Below, one piece after another: positions 46,584 through 58,500 of a DNA stretch of 64,000 nt. A program made the translations under genes and the position numbers. Every line of letters starts with the position of its first letter. Position 1 is the first letter of the stretch. The stretch lies in contig NC_079243.1 in NCBI RefSeq assembly GCF_028009165.1, forward strand, positions 620,001 through 684,000, in the 5' to 3' direction. The notes beneath the pieces were generated by a model. It ran no database searches. It saw nothing but the letters and a program-made list of their open reading frames with translations, and was not told the origin of the DNA. This DNA comes from Akanthomyces muscarius (taxonomy: Eukaryota; Ascomycota; Sordariomycetes; Hypocreales; Cordycipitaceae).

Positions 46584-47227
46584 TCATTGAAACTCATCCT
46601 TGATCACCCTCGGGATGTCTTGCTCGTTGAAGCTGCCGTCATAATTCAGCAACGTGACAATCTTATCCAACCAGGCCGCAACATCAGCATGACCCGCAGC
46701 ACGAGCTGCGTCGGCAGCAGTTTGCCCTATCACATTTCTTAACATCAGCCATACTAGAGGCTTTTCGCGATATTCGACATCTAGCTCCTCGCCCTTTTCA
46801 AATTCTGGCAGTGAAGCATCATCCGTAATATCCAGACTGTCGCGCGAGTAGGCACGCCAGAATGCACGATACAGGAATGTGACGGTTTTCTACACGCCGC
46901 TTCAGGCAGCCATGTGCAAGGCAGAGTCGCCAGCGTGGTTCTGGTGCACCAGGAGTGTTTAAAGCGCGCGCTCACGCGGCGCCGCGCTGCGATCTTACCG
47001 CATGGTTTCTAGTCCGTCTGATAAATGACTTCCTGCACACCAAGCAGTTCGCCCATAAACACAGTAGCAATGTGCAAGAGAGAATCGCCCGTTTCGGGGT
47101 CAATAGCCAGCACCAGCGCCCTCAGGGCATCTTTTTCAGGCACATCAGGAGTGTTGAGCCAAAAGTCACCAGAGCGGGCGCGTCTTAGTATGCCTTGGAC
47201 TTATTCCGGAGTCAAGCCAACAGACAT
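46584..47227 (-). pseudogene. Degenerate ankyrin-repeat gene
   Basis: Start ATG 47227 (MSVGLTPE) followed at once by TAA in the ninth codon. The frame then reads VQGILRRARSGDFW, IDPETGDSLLHIAT and VQEVIYQTD before another stop. Further on, in a shifted frame, come NHAGDSALHMAA, then EKGEELDVEYREKP, VIGQTAADAARAAGHADVAAW and a clean end VIKDEFQ at 46584. The order (a short acidic N-terminus, two ankyrin repeats, then TAADAARAAGH) resembles small cytosolic ankyrin proteins. At least two stops and one or two frameshifts make it non-functional. Confidence 0.7.
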
Positions 47228-48512
47228 CTTACCGCTCCAGTACAAGAGGTCACGATCTAGGCTTATATGAAGCAGTAAGGCTAGCAAAGGCTAAGATAGT
47301 GTTAACATAGCGCAGTTTGGTATAGACTGTGGCTAATGCCGGCAAGCAGTGGCAGGATCAAAGTTCAGCGGCGAATAAACGGCCAAAGGTCTGAATGTCA
47401 TACAAATATGGCGAATATGGTTCTCTATAGGCACGTAGGTTAGGCAACAGCCACGAGAAAGAGGCAACTCCTCCGCCGCGTGTAGGCTGTGTCTACATTG
47501 TCCCTACATGGCCGACTCTCGTGGTTTGGCGGACAGCGCCTTGCGTCGTTCATCTGACGTATTAGCTAAAGTCAATCTACCAAGTCACCACCCCAAAGTT
47601 TTTCTCTCTCGTCTATTTCTAGTGATTCACGGCGCTCTCCTAAACTGCCGCTGCATTGTTCCCTGTTTCTTGAGTCTCTTCGCTTCGTTCAGGCTCGCTG
47701 GCGCGCCACTAGCCACCACCCACTCGGCAATGTCTCCGGGCTGTCGGTGATGCAGACAAGAACGAGGCGCACATGTGGCGAAAAAATGTGGGCAATTGGG
47801 CGAATCCGGGTAAAGGATGCTCTAAAAGCAAGGCCGCAGAGTTGCTCGACGGCTCGAAATCCTTCCTTCACTGCGGACAGCCTGATTTTTAACACCGGCA
47901 TACATCCGAAACAATCTACTGGCCCGCCGTAGCGAAAGGAACGGCAGGTCGCTACTTAACAAGCTCCATGCTGCCAGTAAACGTGCCACGCCGCCACCAC
48001 CTTACTCCGGTACCCGGAGGTAAAAGCGTCCATACCTGCTTCATTCGGCAACCGCCAAAACCACATAACAACGCTCTAGATACCGGCACAGCCAGCCTTA
48101 CTGAATGATGCGACATCTCGCGAAGAGGTGAAATACTGCGCTGAGAAGGGCTTCCAGTCTGACGTTCAGATGAAGCTTCCTATTCGATAGAAACCCCACC
48201 ATCTGGAGGCATAGCGGCGGGCATCACCTCTAACGGCAATTTCGTGCCGGGTATGCGAGCCAGCACTTCAACATGACGCTATTTGCACTGACAAGGCTGC
48301 CTGGCAGGAACTGCGAGCGGTGGCGAGACAACGAAAAACAGGCCAACGATGGTGACATTCGTATTCTTGCATTGTGTGTATCTAAGCCCTCGATGATTTC
48401 GCTCGACTTGGGTGAAGATGCATGGACGACAAGCCCCTCTCTCATCCAATAGATTCTCTTTCCAAGCCCGTCTTACACAATCTTCTTTGCGGTTTACTAG
48501 CCACCAGACACC
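47228..48512. other. Gene-poor stretch
   Basis: A small minus frame at 47689-47901 (MPVLKIRLSAVKEGF) is the only moderately protein-like piece; no support beyond that. Confidence 0.4.
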
Positions 48513-49151
48513 ATGACCAGCGCCATGACATATACGCAAGTTGCGACTTTGCCCGCTGCTTCTATCACGACAAAGCCGACGGGACTAGTAGACCTGACCT
48601 CCGTCGACGCACCCGCTGAGCCAGCTTTTCCTCTGACGCAGAACAACCTACAATATCTGATGGAGTATACACGGGCGTTTGGCGGCCAGCTCTCCGTCGT
48701 TTGCAAGGTTGGCTTGCCTGCCGGCGCGCACTTTGCGACGTGTTCACCCAGATGCCCGTGCCGGCCTCGACCCGGTCGTCCATCCAGACCGGCAAGACCA
48801 CCCACGAGGAGTTCAACTCGGCCCTCGTCTACATGAACCACTCCCGCGCCCCCACGTTGGAGCTCGAGGTCTTTGCGCCCGATGCCAGTGGTCGCTCCTC
48901 AACGGCATTTCGGGCGAGTTTCGCGTCGTCGAGAACCGCCGCTCAAGGTCGGCGACGAGCTAACGTGGTTCTACCCGTCGACCGAGTTCATCAGCCCGCG
49001 GCCCTTCAAGTGCCAGTGTAGCGCAGGGGACGGGATCTACATTAGCATACAGCGAGGCTCTAACTTCCTCACCGAGGCGCAGCGGAGCCGCCATCTCGCC
49101 AATAAGCACATCTCTGCCCTGCTCGCCGAAATGGAGGGGTGGTCTGTATGA
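48513..49151 (+). pseudogene. SET-domain-like small protein gene, frameshifted
   Basis: Coding sense passes through all three frames: MTSAMTYTQVATLPAASITT and PAGAHFAT in one; FTQMPVP, SIQTGKTTHEEFNSALVYMN and TLELEVFAPDASG in the next; SLLNGISGEFRVVENR in the third; then PLKVGDELTWFYPSTEF and FKCQCSAGDGI to the end. This order matches small fungal SET/post-SET-type proteins. The catalytic-site motif that is normally NHSC reads NHSR here. At least three indels within 450 bp. Confidence 0.7.
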
Positions 49152-49565
49152 GTTGATCTGGTGTGATCAGCCTGAGTCGCCTGTTTCTTAGTTCTTGTTA
49201 GTCACAACTGAGACTTTGATACTCGTCCGCTGTGTGTTGAAATGTAAAATACCGTCATGCCGTCATGCAGGCTTGACATGTGGACTCGTTGTATATGCAC
49301 CTGTGATCCTTCAATCGGACGCAGGTCTCGCATGTAGCCTTGTCACTGCCGTATTATCCGTGTCATTGCGCAGTAGTGAGGGTCACCTGTAAAAGACACG
49401 GTACGTAATAAAGCTGACGTACAGAGGTCGGTTTAAGGGTATAGCCTTGTGTCCCCAGCCCTTTGCGTGTAAGCTTGATCCCCCGCACCCGAGTTCAGCT
49501 ATATCCATCTAGAGACTGTGCCTTCCCTACTCAGAATACTACGAAGTCAAGCAAAAAGAAATAAA

Positions 49566-50750
49566 ATGAATAGCCAGGATCTTGAAGCTGGTCAAGTAAC
49601 CGCTGACCGGAGCACTGTTGATGTCTTGGAAGGAGAACTTGTCCGGGAGCTACCTTTGCCGTCCCAATCTAACAGCGTCAACGTGGTACCGCTTCATCTG
49701 GCCTTGCAGATTGCTTGGTCAATTCTACCTGAGAGCCAATCGCAATCTTCTGAAGTGGCTTTCGGCATTCAGCATGAAGATGGAGGCTCTACTCGAAGTC
49801 AAAGCATCACGAAAAAACCGCGACCAAGCCGTTCGCGTCACACTGAATCGTGGTTTGCCAATCTCCGATCTGATTAGCCAGCTGTCTGCGACGGAAACGC
49901 CAAACCTGAAATCCGGTGCATCCGAGATTCAACAGGGCAGGAAAAGCTCAAAGGCGGCTAAGCGCTCGTTTCTCCAGCTGAAGAAACAAGAAGTCGACGA
50001 TGATTTTGTTGTGCTCCCACCGACCCCGCCAGAGAGTGTCAAGGCCAGCAGCAGCGACTTTTCCCTAGGGCTCTGCTGCACGCCCACACAACGAGGTGTA
50101 GTCGCCCACATGGTGTATAACATGGGTACATACACAGATGCGCAAGCGGCGGATATGCTGGCGCAATATCACCAAGTTCCGGAACTTGCCCTCTTTGCCT
50201 CGACTGAAGATCCGGAGCGAGTTCTCTACAAAGCTGGCCCAGCCGACGTGAGATAAATTCAAGAGAGCAACGCAGCAGCTCCTCACGCGCCGGAAGACTT
50301 GGTAGAAGGCCTCGTTGCCAAGAGAACGTGTACGCGGCCGAATGCCGCTGCCGTGCATGCGTGGGACGGAGACCTGTCGTACCAGGAGCTTGATGTTATC
50401 ACCTCGAAAGCAGCGGTTGAGCTACAAAAGGTTGGATTTGACCCTGAGATGATTGTAACTCTGCGGTTTGAGAAGTCCAAATGGGCCGTCGTGGCAGTTT
50501 TGGCTGTGTGCAAGGCTGGCGCGGCACTCGTCTTTATCGACACGGAGGCGCCGCCACAAAGGGTAAAGTACATCAGAAACAAGTTGTTAACGGAATATAC
50601 CATTACAAGTAATTCTTTGAACACACCCGAGCATTTACAGAAATAGAAACTGCTCTTTATCGAGGAGTCTGTTTCGAAGCCGATCGTTGGTAACGACACA
50701 ATCACGGTGCCATCAACTGAAGTGTGCAGCTCCAACGCATACCTTGCCTG
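49566..50750 (+). pseudogene. Relic of a non-ribosomal peptide synthetase (condensation-adenylation part)
   Basis: Starts in one frame (MNSQDLEAGQ, VPLHLALQIAWSIL, EVAFGIQH) and moves near 49780 to another frame (RDQAVRVTLNRGLPISDLIS), which is the distal part of a condensation domain. In that same frame, after a TAA at 50254-50256, comes adenylation-domain start sequence: AAAVHAWDGDLSYQELD, then FEKSKWAVVAVLAVCKAGAA, with further stops TAG at 50644-50646 and TGA at 50748. The rest of the synthetase is missing. The pieces are ordered as in fungal NRPS modules, so this is an eroded end of a larger cluster gene. Confidence 0.7.
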
Positions 50751-52086
50751 AGCGTGTGCAGGTGTACTCTCGGCCACGCGAACGCCACGGATCAATGTTA
50801 GGACTGAAATCAAAGCGAATACCATATCTTCAAGACTTAAGTAGTAGTGAGATTCAAGGAGTAAAGGACCGATAATAAGTTTTTGTTGTTGACCTAAGAG
50901 CTTGCCGCAGCAGCGGCACTCCCTTGTACGCACGTGCCCAAGGTCGTGAACCGGGTCGCAGAGGGATCACGAACTTACATTTCCGGGCCAGCGAAAGGTA
51001 TGTTTTATCCCACCTTGGCAAAGGATAGTTTTGTCTTCTGCCTGGACACTACAAGATGGAATCTACAAAGCGCTGATCACATGTTTTACGATGGCGCAAG
51101 TATGCATGCCAGAACGACCGAGCTGAAAGTGGCGTTTTGCCCACAACTCTCGGACAGTATTAATGGAGTGGCATGACGAAATACGCATGCTATAAATACG
51201 ATCAATTGTCAGCGCATTGTACCACCCGAGGTAGTGTGTTTGTCGGACGCTTGGCTCAGATACTTGTGATAGCGTGCTGCAATGCACTGTAGCAGCTTCC
51301 CCAGCAACATGCCACGATGGGATGCTAGGCTGACTGCAAGCGATGTTGAACATACACCTTGGATAATGTTGATGTATCAGACATGATGGGCTGTGTGTTT
51401 TCCGCCAATCTCAGCAAATAATTGCCCGATTCCATCGTAGGTTGGGCGACAGACTGGAAGCAGCTGGGTAATTAGAAAAGACGCAACCTTAGTAAGTAAT
51501 AGTATTTCTGTTATTACTTCTCTTGGCCTTGTATCCTCCTATTAGTATTCTTACTCTCGTAAATAATAATCAGTTATCTCTATGTTTCCCTTTATTTTTT
51601 TGAATTCTTTCTCATTCGTCTTTGTTTTTTATATCTTTCCTTAATTTCCTTCTTTCCTTTATTTCCCTCTTTTTACCATAGCTGGCGCAACTAGTGTCTT
51701 TTTTGCTATCCGTGGGAAGGCAGAAGTCAAACGCACACTTGTACATTGATAGGTGATAGCCCATCCTTGCACGGCTGAAAAGCGGCAATCTACTAGTACA
51801 AGTGGCAACAGTGGCAAGTCAGAAATTACGTTCTTTCTACCACGCCCTGCGCCTTCGGATTCTCCTAAAGCATTAGCGAGTATCCGTAAGTCAGGGAAGA
51901 CTTCCGGGGTATCATCCTGCATACATCAGGAAAACCACATGGCTTACGCTTTTCATTCCCAGTGACAGGTTCGGGTCCAACATCCCGGATCATCGACCGT
52001 CTGTGTAGAAGCGCCCCTCCTTTCCAAGTTACTTGGTCTGGCCCGACGAAGCCAAGCGTTGGACTTGTCCACGTTCAGGAATCTCT
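50751..52086. other. Gene-poor stretch with a T-rich tract
   Basis: 51480-51680 is strongly pyrimidine-rich. A minus frame at 51659-51922 (PEVFPDLRILANALGESEG) looks slightly protein-like but has no recognisable motif. Confidence 0.4.
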
Positions 52087-52319
52087 AGGGAGCTGCGCTG
52101 GATAGCGCGATATGGCAGCAGTTCTTCAAGGTCAACGCAAGACCGAAAGAATTACTATCTGTTACCCGGCAGAAGTCTGCAGGTCCTGTAGCAGACTGGC
52201 TCACTAACCTGCAAGTCTCCGATCACGGGCGACATCTTGAGATGCTCAGGAGGAGGGAGACTATTGAGGCACTGGTGACATGCGCTGCCAGAGGGCGCAA
52301 AGCAAAATCACTTGTATGA
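52087..52319 (+). other. Coding-like open segment of about 76 codons
   Basis: After a TAG at about 52086 the frame reads GAALDSAIWQQFFKV, then PVADWLTNLQVSDHGRH and ETIEALVTCAARGRK to a TGA. There is no start Met at the beginning. Composition looks like real protein, perhaps one end of a decayed gene. Not recognised. Confidence 0.3.
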
Positions 52320-55300
52320 GAGGTACGGGAGAGGCTTTAGGTTGAGAAAAAAAAGAGAAACAAAACCGGGTAGACTACTCCGAGAGATCAGAGGAACCAC
52401 GCTACGTAATGGCTGAACCGTGATCTAGTGCCATATAGGCAAAGGCTACAGGTGTTATTTCCTTGGGAGTAAAGTCTCCGCCTAGGTTAGTGTAGTGCGC
52501 GAGTATGAATCTAATCTTTGGTGCCGAGGAAGGGTCACTGCATCTTGAGCAACTAGGGGGCCAATGGACCGCTATCGTACACACCAGGAAGCACAATGAG
52601 CGAAGTGCGTGGTCTTTGGCTCCAAATTTTCAGTATCATTCAGGTCATGATTACCATCTAGTCAAGATCAAAATCAGTAGCCATTAGACACACGGCGTAA
52701 GTGCCGTGCTTTGCCTGCTGCCTTGCAGCTGGGTAGTCGCCGAAGGTGAGAATGGCTGCGTGGGGAGATATGCGCACTTTTGTGGAACGCGTGTTTTCTT
52801 TTGCTGATTTGGGTAGAAGTGTGAATTGTTTCATGCACGGAGACAGAGTTATGACTACATAGTTTGATTTTATCTTTGCGCAAGGTTGTGAACAAGCAGG
52901 GTTTGCCTTGACGCTCTCGATGTTGGTTCTAGCCCTGAGTTCCGCAATACGACATAAACATCGTACTCAAACTAGCAGCTGTAAGGATGGCGTTGCGGAC
53001 GTCTGGGTTGGCTTTTGCTCGCTCCCACGGTGAACGGGCAGAAACATCGATCTAGAATCAATACCCTTGTCACCACTTTTGATGGTATTCGAACCTTGGC
53101 GCTCCTGACCCCTCCATTTTAGTGCAACCGCAAGGCTAGGCCAGCTTATTTGCGAACACGTCGCCAGGTACCAAGTCACCAGGCGCATCTTGTTCATGCC
53201 AACGTGATTCGTGACAAGTCATCTGCATGTAGATCATAACTCGGAAGGCTGCTTCTGTTCGGATCAGCGGCTTCGTATGAGACTTGCGGCGGCGTCATAG
53301 CTCTCCGGAGAAAAGCCTCTAGCTAGCAGTAATAAGCTAGTGACGGGAAACGCCCGCATTTTGGCCTCACGACTACCGAGAACTACCAGTAACTAGTCGT
53401 AGTTCGAGGTAGTAGTCAGAGGGGCCGACGAGACTTGGGACGGGGCCTTGCAGAGTCAGCGTGCCTGTTCAGATTGGCTACCGGCGCAAAGTAGCATCCA
53501 AGCATCAGCTGATATTACCTAGTAAAACTTCGCAGCTCTCTGGATATGTAATTAAGCAGAAGGCAGAAAAAAAAAAATGCGCGCCAGGGAGGGAGGGCCG
53601 TTGTTGTCGTGCTAAATTCATTAGTCAATTCCGTTTAGTCCATTCCTTAGCGCACTTTGCACCTAGAAATCTTAGCTGTGTCATGATTCGTGACGAGACT
53701 ATTGGCGACAAGGTATAAAAAATGGACAGGCGTGACAGTCAAGCTTTCCATCGAGGACTGAAGCCGATTAGTTGCCTGACGCCTCTGCCCCTGTTGCCTG
53801 ACGTGTGCTATCCTGCAGATAATCAAATGGCTTATAGATGTGAGAGCGACGCCGTTGGGTGCGTCGCCTTCAGAGTGTCGGCGACGTGACGGCAGCTACT
53901 TGTTGAGGTGTATAACAGGACGATCTGGTAATCTTAACGTTGCATCACGATTGCGTGTGCTTCCATATTTGATACATAGACCGTCGAAGAAAACACTGGC
54001 TCGGAGTAGTCTCATACACTTCTATTCGCGCGTAGCTTGCCACCCACCGAAAGCCTTGGCCTCCCGAGTTGGCCAGGCGGCTGCCCCCACAACTCACGAG
54101 GAGTTTAACGATGTGGAAGTACCGATTCGCAATCCCATAGTTACCATCCCAGGCACAACAGTAACATTGATAGTTTCCGTTATGGCGGTCGCGGAGGGGG
54201 AACCATGTTATGAGGGTGCTGATTTTCTTTATCAAGATCGACGGAGACATTCTAGCGGCGCCTCGATGCACTGCTGTTCTCCAGGCGGTGCAAATTGAAG
54301 CCGTGCACGCCACAAAGCCCTATTCAAAGCCGGGAGCAGCACGGGCTTCTCGCAACCCGAACGAGGAATGAGCGCAAAGTGCGAAGCTCAAATGGATGAC
54401 ACAATGGTTTCTTGGTCAATTTATTAGCGCACACTATCCTTAACATCTCAGGTTCTATCCGTTGCCATCTTCTCTGGGGAACAGGTCGGACCCGGCGGAC
54501 TGGACTAGATCTTCGTGACAGGCTACACTGCTAGCGACAGTAATCTCATTTACGTTACCGCAGTGTAACTTGCCACTGGCCACCTTTTCACGTAGCGGCA
54601 AGTGCCACCATTTTCCTTTGGAACCAGCGAGGTGGTGGTGCGTGATGGATATAATACAGGTTTCCTCGGTCGCTATTTGAATGCGCGGCGGATTGTCGCC
54701 ATCTTCGCCTTGTAAAGAGGTGGATAACAATCTCTCGTTAAAGGCAAATATGTCAATTGCCAAAATGCGCTTGATACTCCGATCAAAGCGTGACGTGCCC
54801 AATAATCCCTGGATTGTTGGATGCAGACAACATCCGGGGAAGCTGCTAGGCGCGAGGGCGTCGGGCACATCGCTGGCAGTGTGGCCGGCCAGGGTAGTTG
54901 GGTGTGAAGCTTGAGCATAAGCCACATCCAATCAACACTGAATGGCATGCCGCATTACCGAAAAACGGCTGGCGCAGCTGAGGTGTAGAGGACAGCCGGA
55001 ATATGAAGATCATGGCTAACTCATCAAATGATCATTTCTGCGTCGATATCGCAATATCAGTCTGGTGCGCAGAGGCTTTTTGGCGTCGAATTATAAACCC
55101 GTGAAAACCGAATGGCGCTGGACGCATCACGTCGTCGATTCCGAAACACTGTAAGTATTGGATTGTGAAGGAGTGTAGCTAAAAATGTAAAGTAAAAGGA
55201 TGGGAGGAGGGGGTGTGCTTAACCACTGTAACCAAGACTAGAGATGCGCTGATCGGCGCTGTTTAAAGAGCGCCACCCACTATAACTCCGGCATCTATAG

Positions 55301-57380
55301 TGGACTTTTGCCTTTAGGGCTCGCTGTAGATTTGGCGTGACAGGGGATCGTTCCGAAGGCGCATTGGTGGCTGTGCCTGTCGCTGCCCTTCATCTGCTGT
55401 AATTGCCCTGCGAATGGAGCCGTCAGCGGGAATGATCTAATTCGTAAGACTGGAGGACCCTGAAAGTATTGGATTAATGATTGTTTGATATTGATGCCGC
55501 TCCAGTGTAGTCAGCGTGATGTTTTCCAACTCGAATCGCGTCATTGGTCGACTCAATGGTTCATCAGCGCCGTGTTTTCAGGAAGTGCTTCCATCAGACG
55601 ATCAGCATGTAAACCTCATTCTCCTAGCGATATACTGGTAGAGAAAGTTGACAATGTCCGCAGAATACTTACAGAGAGGCTCAGTCTCGGAGTTGCAGAA
55701 CAACTATGATCAGCCCTCGTCGCTCAATGGAGCTCTAAACTATACTGGGTTTTGTTATAAATAGAACGACTCACTATGCATGTCGTTTCGTTTCAGGTGT
55801 CAACCTGAGTCTGTCACGATCAGCAAGCTCAGCCTCGCGCAAGTTGTTGACAGGCAGAGGGAGGGGTGTATCTTGGCTGACTTTGTTTCATGCTGATTTG
55901 GCGCAAAAAAACCCTAAGTACCATGATGGTAAATTGAAGGCAAAAGAAAAAGGTATACTTGACAAAACTTTAGACTTCATCCATGAATGATTACCCAGGC
56001 TTGGCAGTTCGGCTGAGCTTACGGATGCACAGCAGGCCAGGGGTCGTCGGCTTGAAGACGGTACACCCAAAAGGCGGCGACGTCACCTTTTCAGGCTTTC
56101 GGGCTAGCTCCCGAGAGGGCCTCTCGAGCTCCTTCATCACGTTACATACCAAGACGCCTTTGTTTATTCTGTCATGGTGGTGATGGTGCTTATTAGCTAT
56201 ACTCAGTAACTGCACACTGCTTACAGCGCATGATACAATTTACGAGCCGGTAATTATGTGATCTTTGTCGTAATATTTTGTGATAGCGCATGTATCTCTA
56301 CAGTTGATCCTCTGTTGAAACAAGACGCATATGATTGTGAACCAACACGTTGACATACAAATGGCCAGCCTCCGTGCCTGCGAATATGTCAGGACATAAG
56401 TGGCAATAGCGAAGCAAAATGCAGAAATGGCTCCTTCAAGTCCACTCCTGGCGATTGTTTTACTGATAACAATCGCGAAATGACATCAGCTAGCCCAATA
56501 AGGAAGAATTAGAATAATCTCAGCGGTCTTGAATTTTCTGGCTGCACAATTGGGAGATTGCAGGGTGAGGGCCCAAGAGGCCCTCCCAGCTCTTTGGCGG
56601 AGACGTGGGCTGATCTCTTTGGGCTATACGAGGGTGGGGCAGATCCGTCGACTGGCAACTGGCTATTGTCACACTCCACAGTAAATAGAAGTCTTGACCC
56701 TCTGTCCCGAGGAGAAGGGGGGCTGCATCTCCCGGCATACCCCTCCTATTACCTCTGTCATGCATCGACTGCTTACTTTTTGCGGCAGAACGAACAAAAA
56801 AGAGGCTGTGCAAAGTGCGAAACTTGACCGTAGAGGAGCAAACGAGCTGAAAGACAGAAAATCTCCCACGCGTTTTTGTGGCTATCCCAGCGCGAGCACT
56901 TGCACCGCATATGCCGCTTTATATCTAGATGAATCAGCCGCGCTGGAGCTTGATACATTGTCGCCTAACCCTGCCCGTAGTTCATGTCATTTCCACTTGC
57001 AAGGCCGCCGCGTGGACATAATAGCATCTCCTCTCCGTCGTGGAGTCTACCAAAGGCTACAAGTACAACCACACGTTCTTGGGCTGTATTTTCTACAGGC
57101 ATATCCCTCTATGGACCTCTTTCAACATTCGAAAACTTTAAAGCTGTCCGTACCAGAATCATCCCCCAGCCACCCTCGGTAGGCCCTTGCCTCTGAAGCT
57201 TGAGCAACAGAGTAGGAGGAAGCGGATTGGCGGCACTTTAGCCGACCGAGGATAGTTCATAAAAGGGTAAGTAATGGATGCTCCCTCTTACCAAGGCTCT
57301 CGTTTCGGATGCCCCGGCCCTGCCGCTGACGTGCGCTTGAGTTTTGCACAGCATCAGTGCACAAGACCCCTGCCAGCAAA
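52320..57380. other. Long gene-poor stretch
   Basis: Overlapping short frames on both strands (for example 54455-54931 minus and 56694-57182 plus) lack convincing motifs, splice structure or frame dominance. It contains a run of 8-9 A at about 53570. I see no gene I can support. Confidence 0.4.
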
Positions 57381-57392
57381 GATAACTCACTA

Positions 57393-57625
57393 CTGCTTCT
57401 TTCGCGTTTGGTGCAGCTCTGGATCTGGTCAACTGGTGTAGGATCAACGATGCCATGCTTGCGCCAGATACAACAATTTCAAGTCTTGTTGCGCGTTTAC
57501 AAACAGATGCAACATGGCAATTTGAACAAACGCAGAATAGCCATCCGAGGCGCATTGTCAGCTGCATCTCCAACGAAGAGCGTCATACCCAAAGCTGTGA
57601 AACGAGCAGATCGCATTAGTATTGT
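57393..57625 (+). other. Coding-like open segment, unrecognised
   Basis: Following a TAA, one frame reads FGAALDLVNWCRINDAML, APDTTISSLVARLQTDATW and SHPRRIVSCISNEE before a stop. It has a protein-like residue mix but no start or family. Possibly an exon relic. Confidence 0.3.
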
Positions 57626-58230
57626 AATGTAGTACGTAGACCATTCCATTTGGCGAGACTCGAGAACAAGATCTAAGGAGCGAAGCTTGAAGCGTTTTGC
57701 TGATTCATAGTGGCCAGCAACGGTCTATAGATTACTTTTGCGTCAAATTTATGCAACAACGCCCGATACGTATGTTTATTAGTCATTGCACAAACACCAA
57801 CCTACAATGCGACTCGGGAGCGGAAGAAACACATGGCTCATAGGCCGTGCGCTCGCGCAGCTGTGATGAAAACTGACTAGCCCCCGACAGAGGTGGTCCC
57901 GATCCAACGACCTACTCAACTAGTTAGCAGTTCTACCATGCGGCCCAAGCACAGAAGCCAATCAGGCAAGCATGGCGAGCGCACGTATGACGTACCTACT
58001 CTGTCCCGGTCGGGGAGTGCTTCAGACTGTATTTCGCAATATCCTCTGGATTTCGATGGAATGTTAAAATTCCATTTCAGCACTGGCTGCCGAGAATATC
58101 TTGCGAGGCAAACGCGTTGAGTTAACCTTTAAACCCGAGTGGTATTGGCGCACCACCGCTGAAGTTTGCTGTAACAGTGAAACGACCAGGTCGGCGAAAA
58201 AGAACGCCGGTACAATAATTCCTCGGTACG

Positions 58231-58500
58231 TTACACCTTAACATCTGATTCTACCCCTTGCGAAGAGTCTATTTCCATAATTTTTGACATGTAGGCCCAG
58301 GCGTCAGGGCAGTGTCTTGCCTTGGTAAAGGTGGCCAGCTCGCTTCGCGACGCGGACAACGTCCGGCTGAACACCAGTTTATCCGTTATTTGATATGCTC
58401 CTCGCAGGGCTGACGCATAATTTTGAATTGGTTCAGACCATGATAGAGCCATCGGCAGCCAGCTGCGCCAATACTGAAAAGAGCATTTTAGCAGTAAAGA
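58231..58500 (-). other. Coding-like open segment, unrecognised
   Basis: The minus frame reads FQYWRSWLPMALSWSEPI, then LRGAYQITDKLVFSRTLSAS and CPDAWAYMSKIMEIDSS to TAA at 58231. It looks like the C-terminal end of a fungal protein, without an upstream continuation in the same frame. Confidence 0.35.

Noticed and set aside
54455..54931. 158-codon minus frame
   Set aside because: Somewhat protein-like, but overlapped by an open plus frame and lacking any recognisable motif; left out of the gene list.
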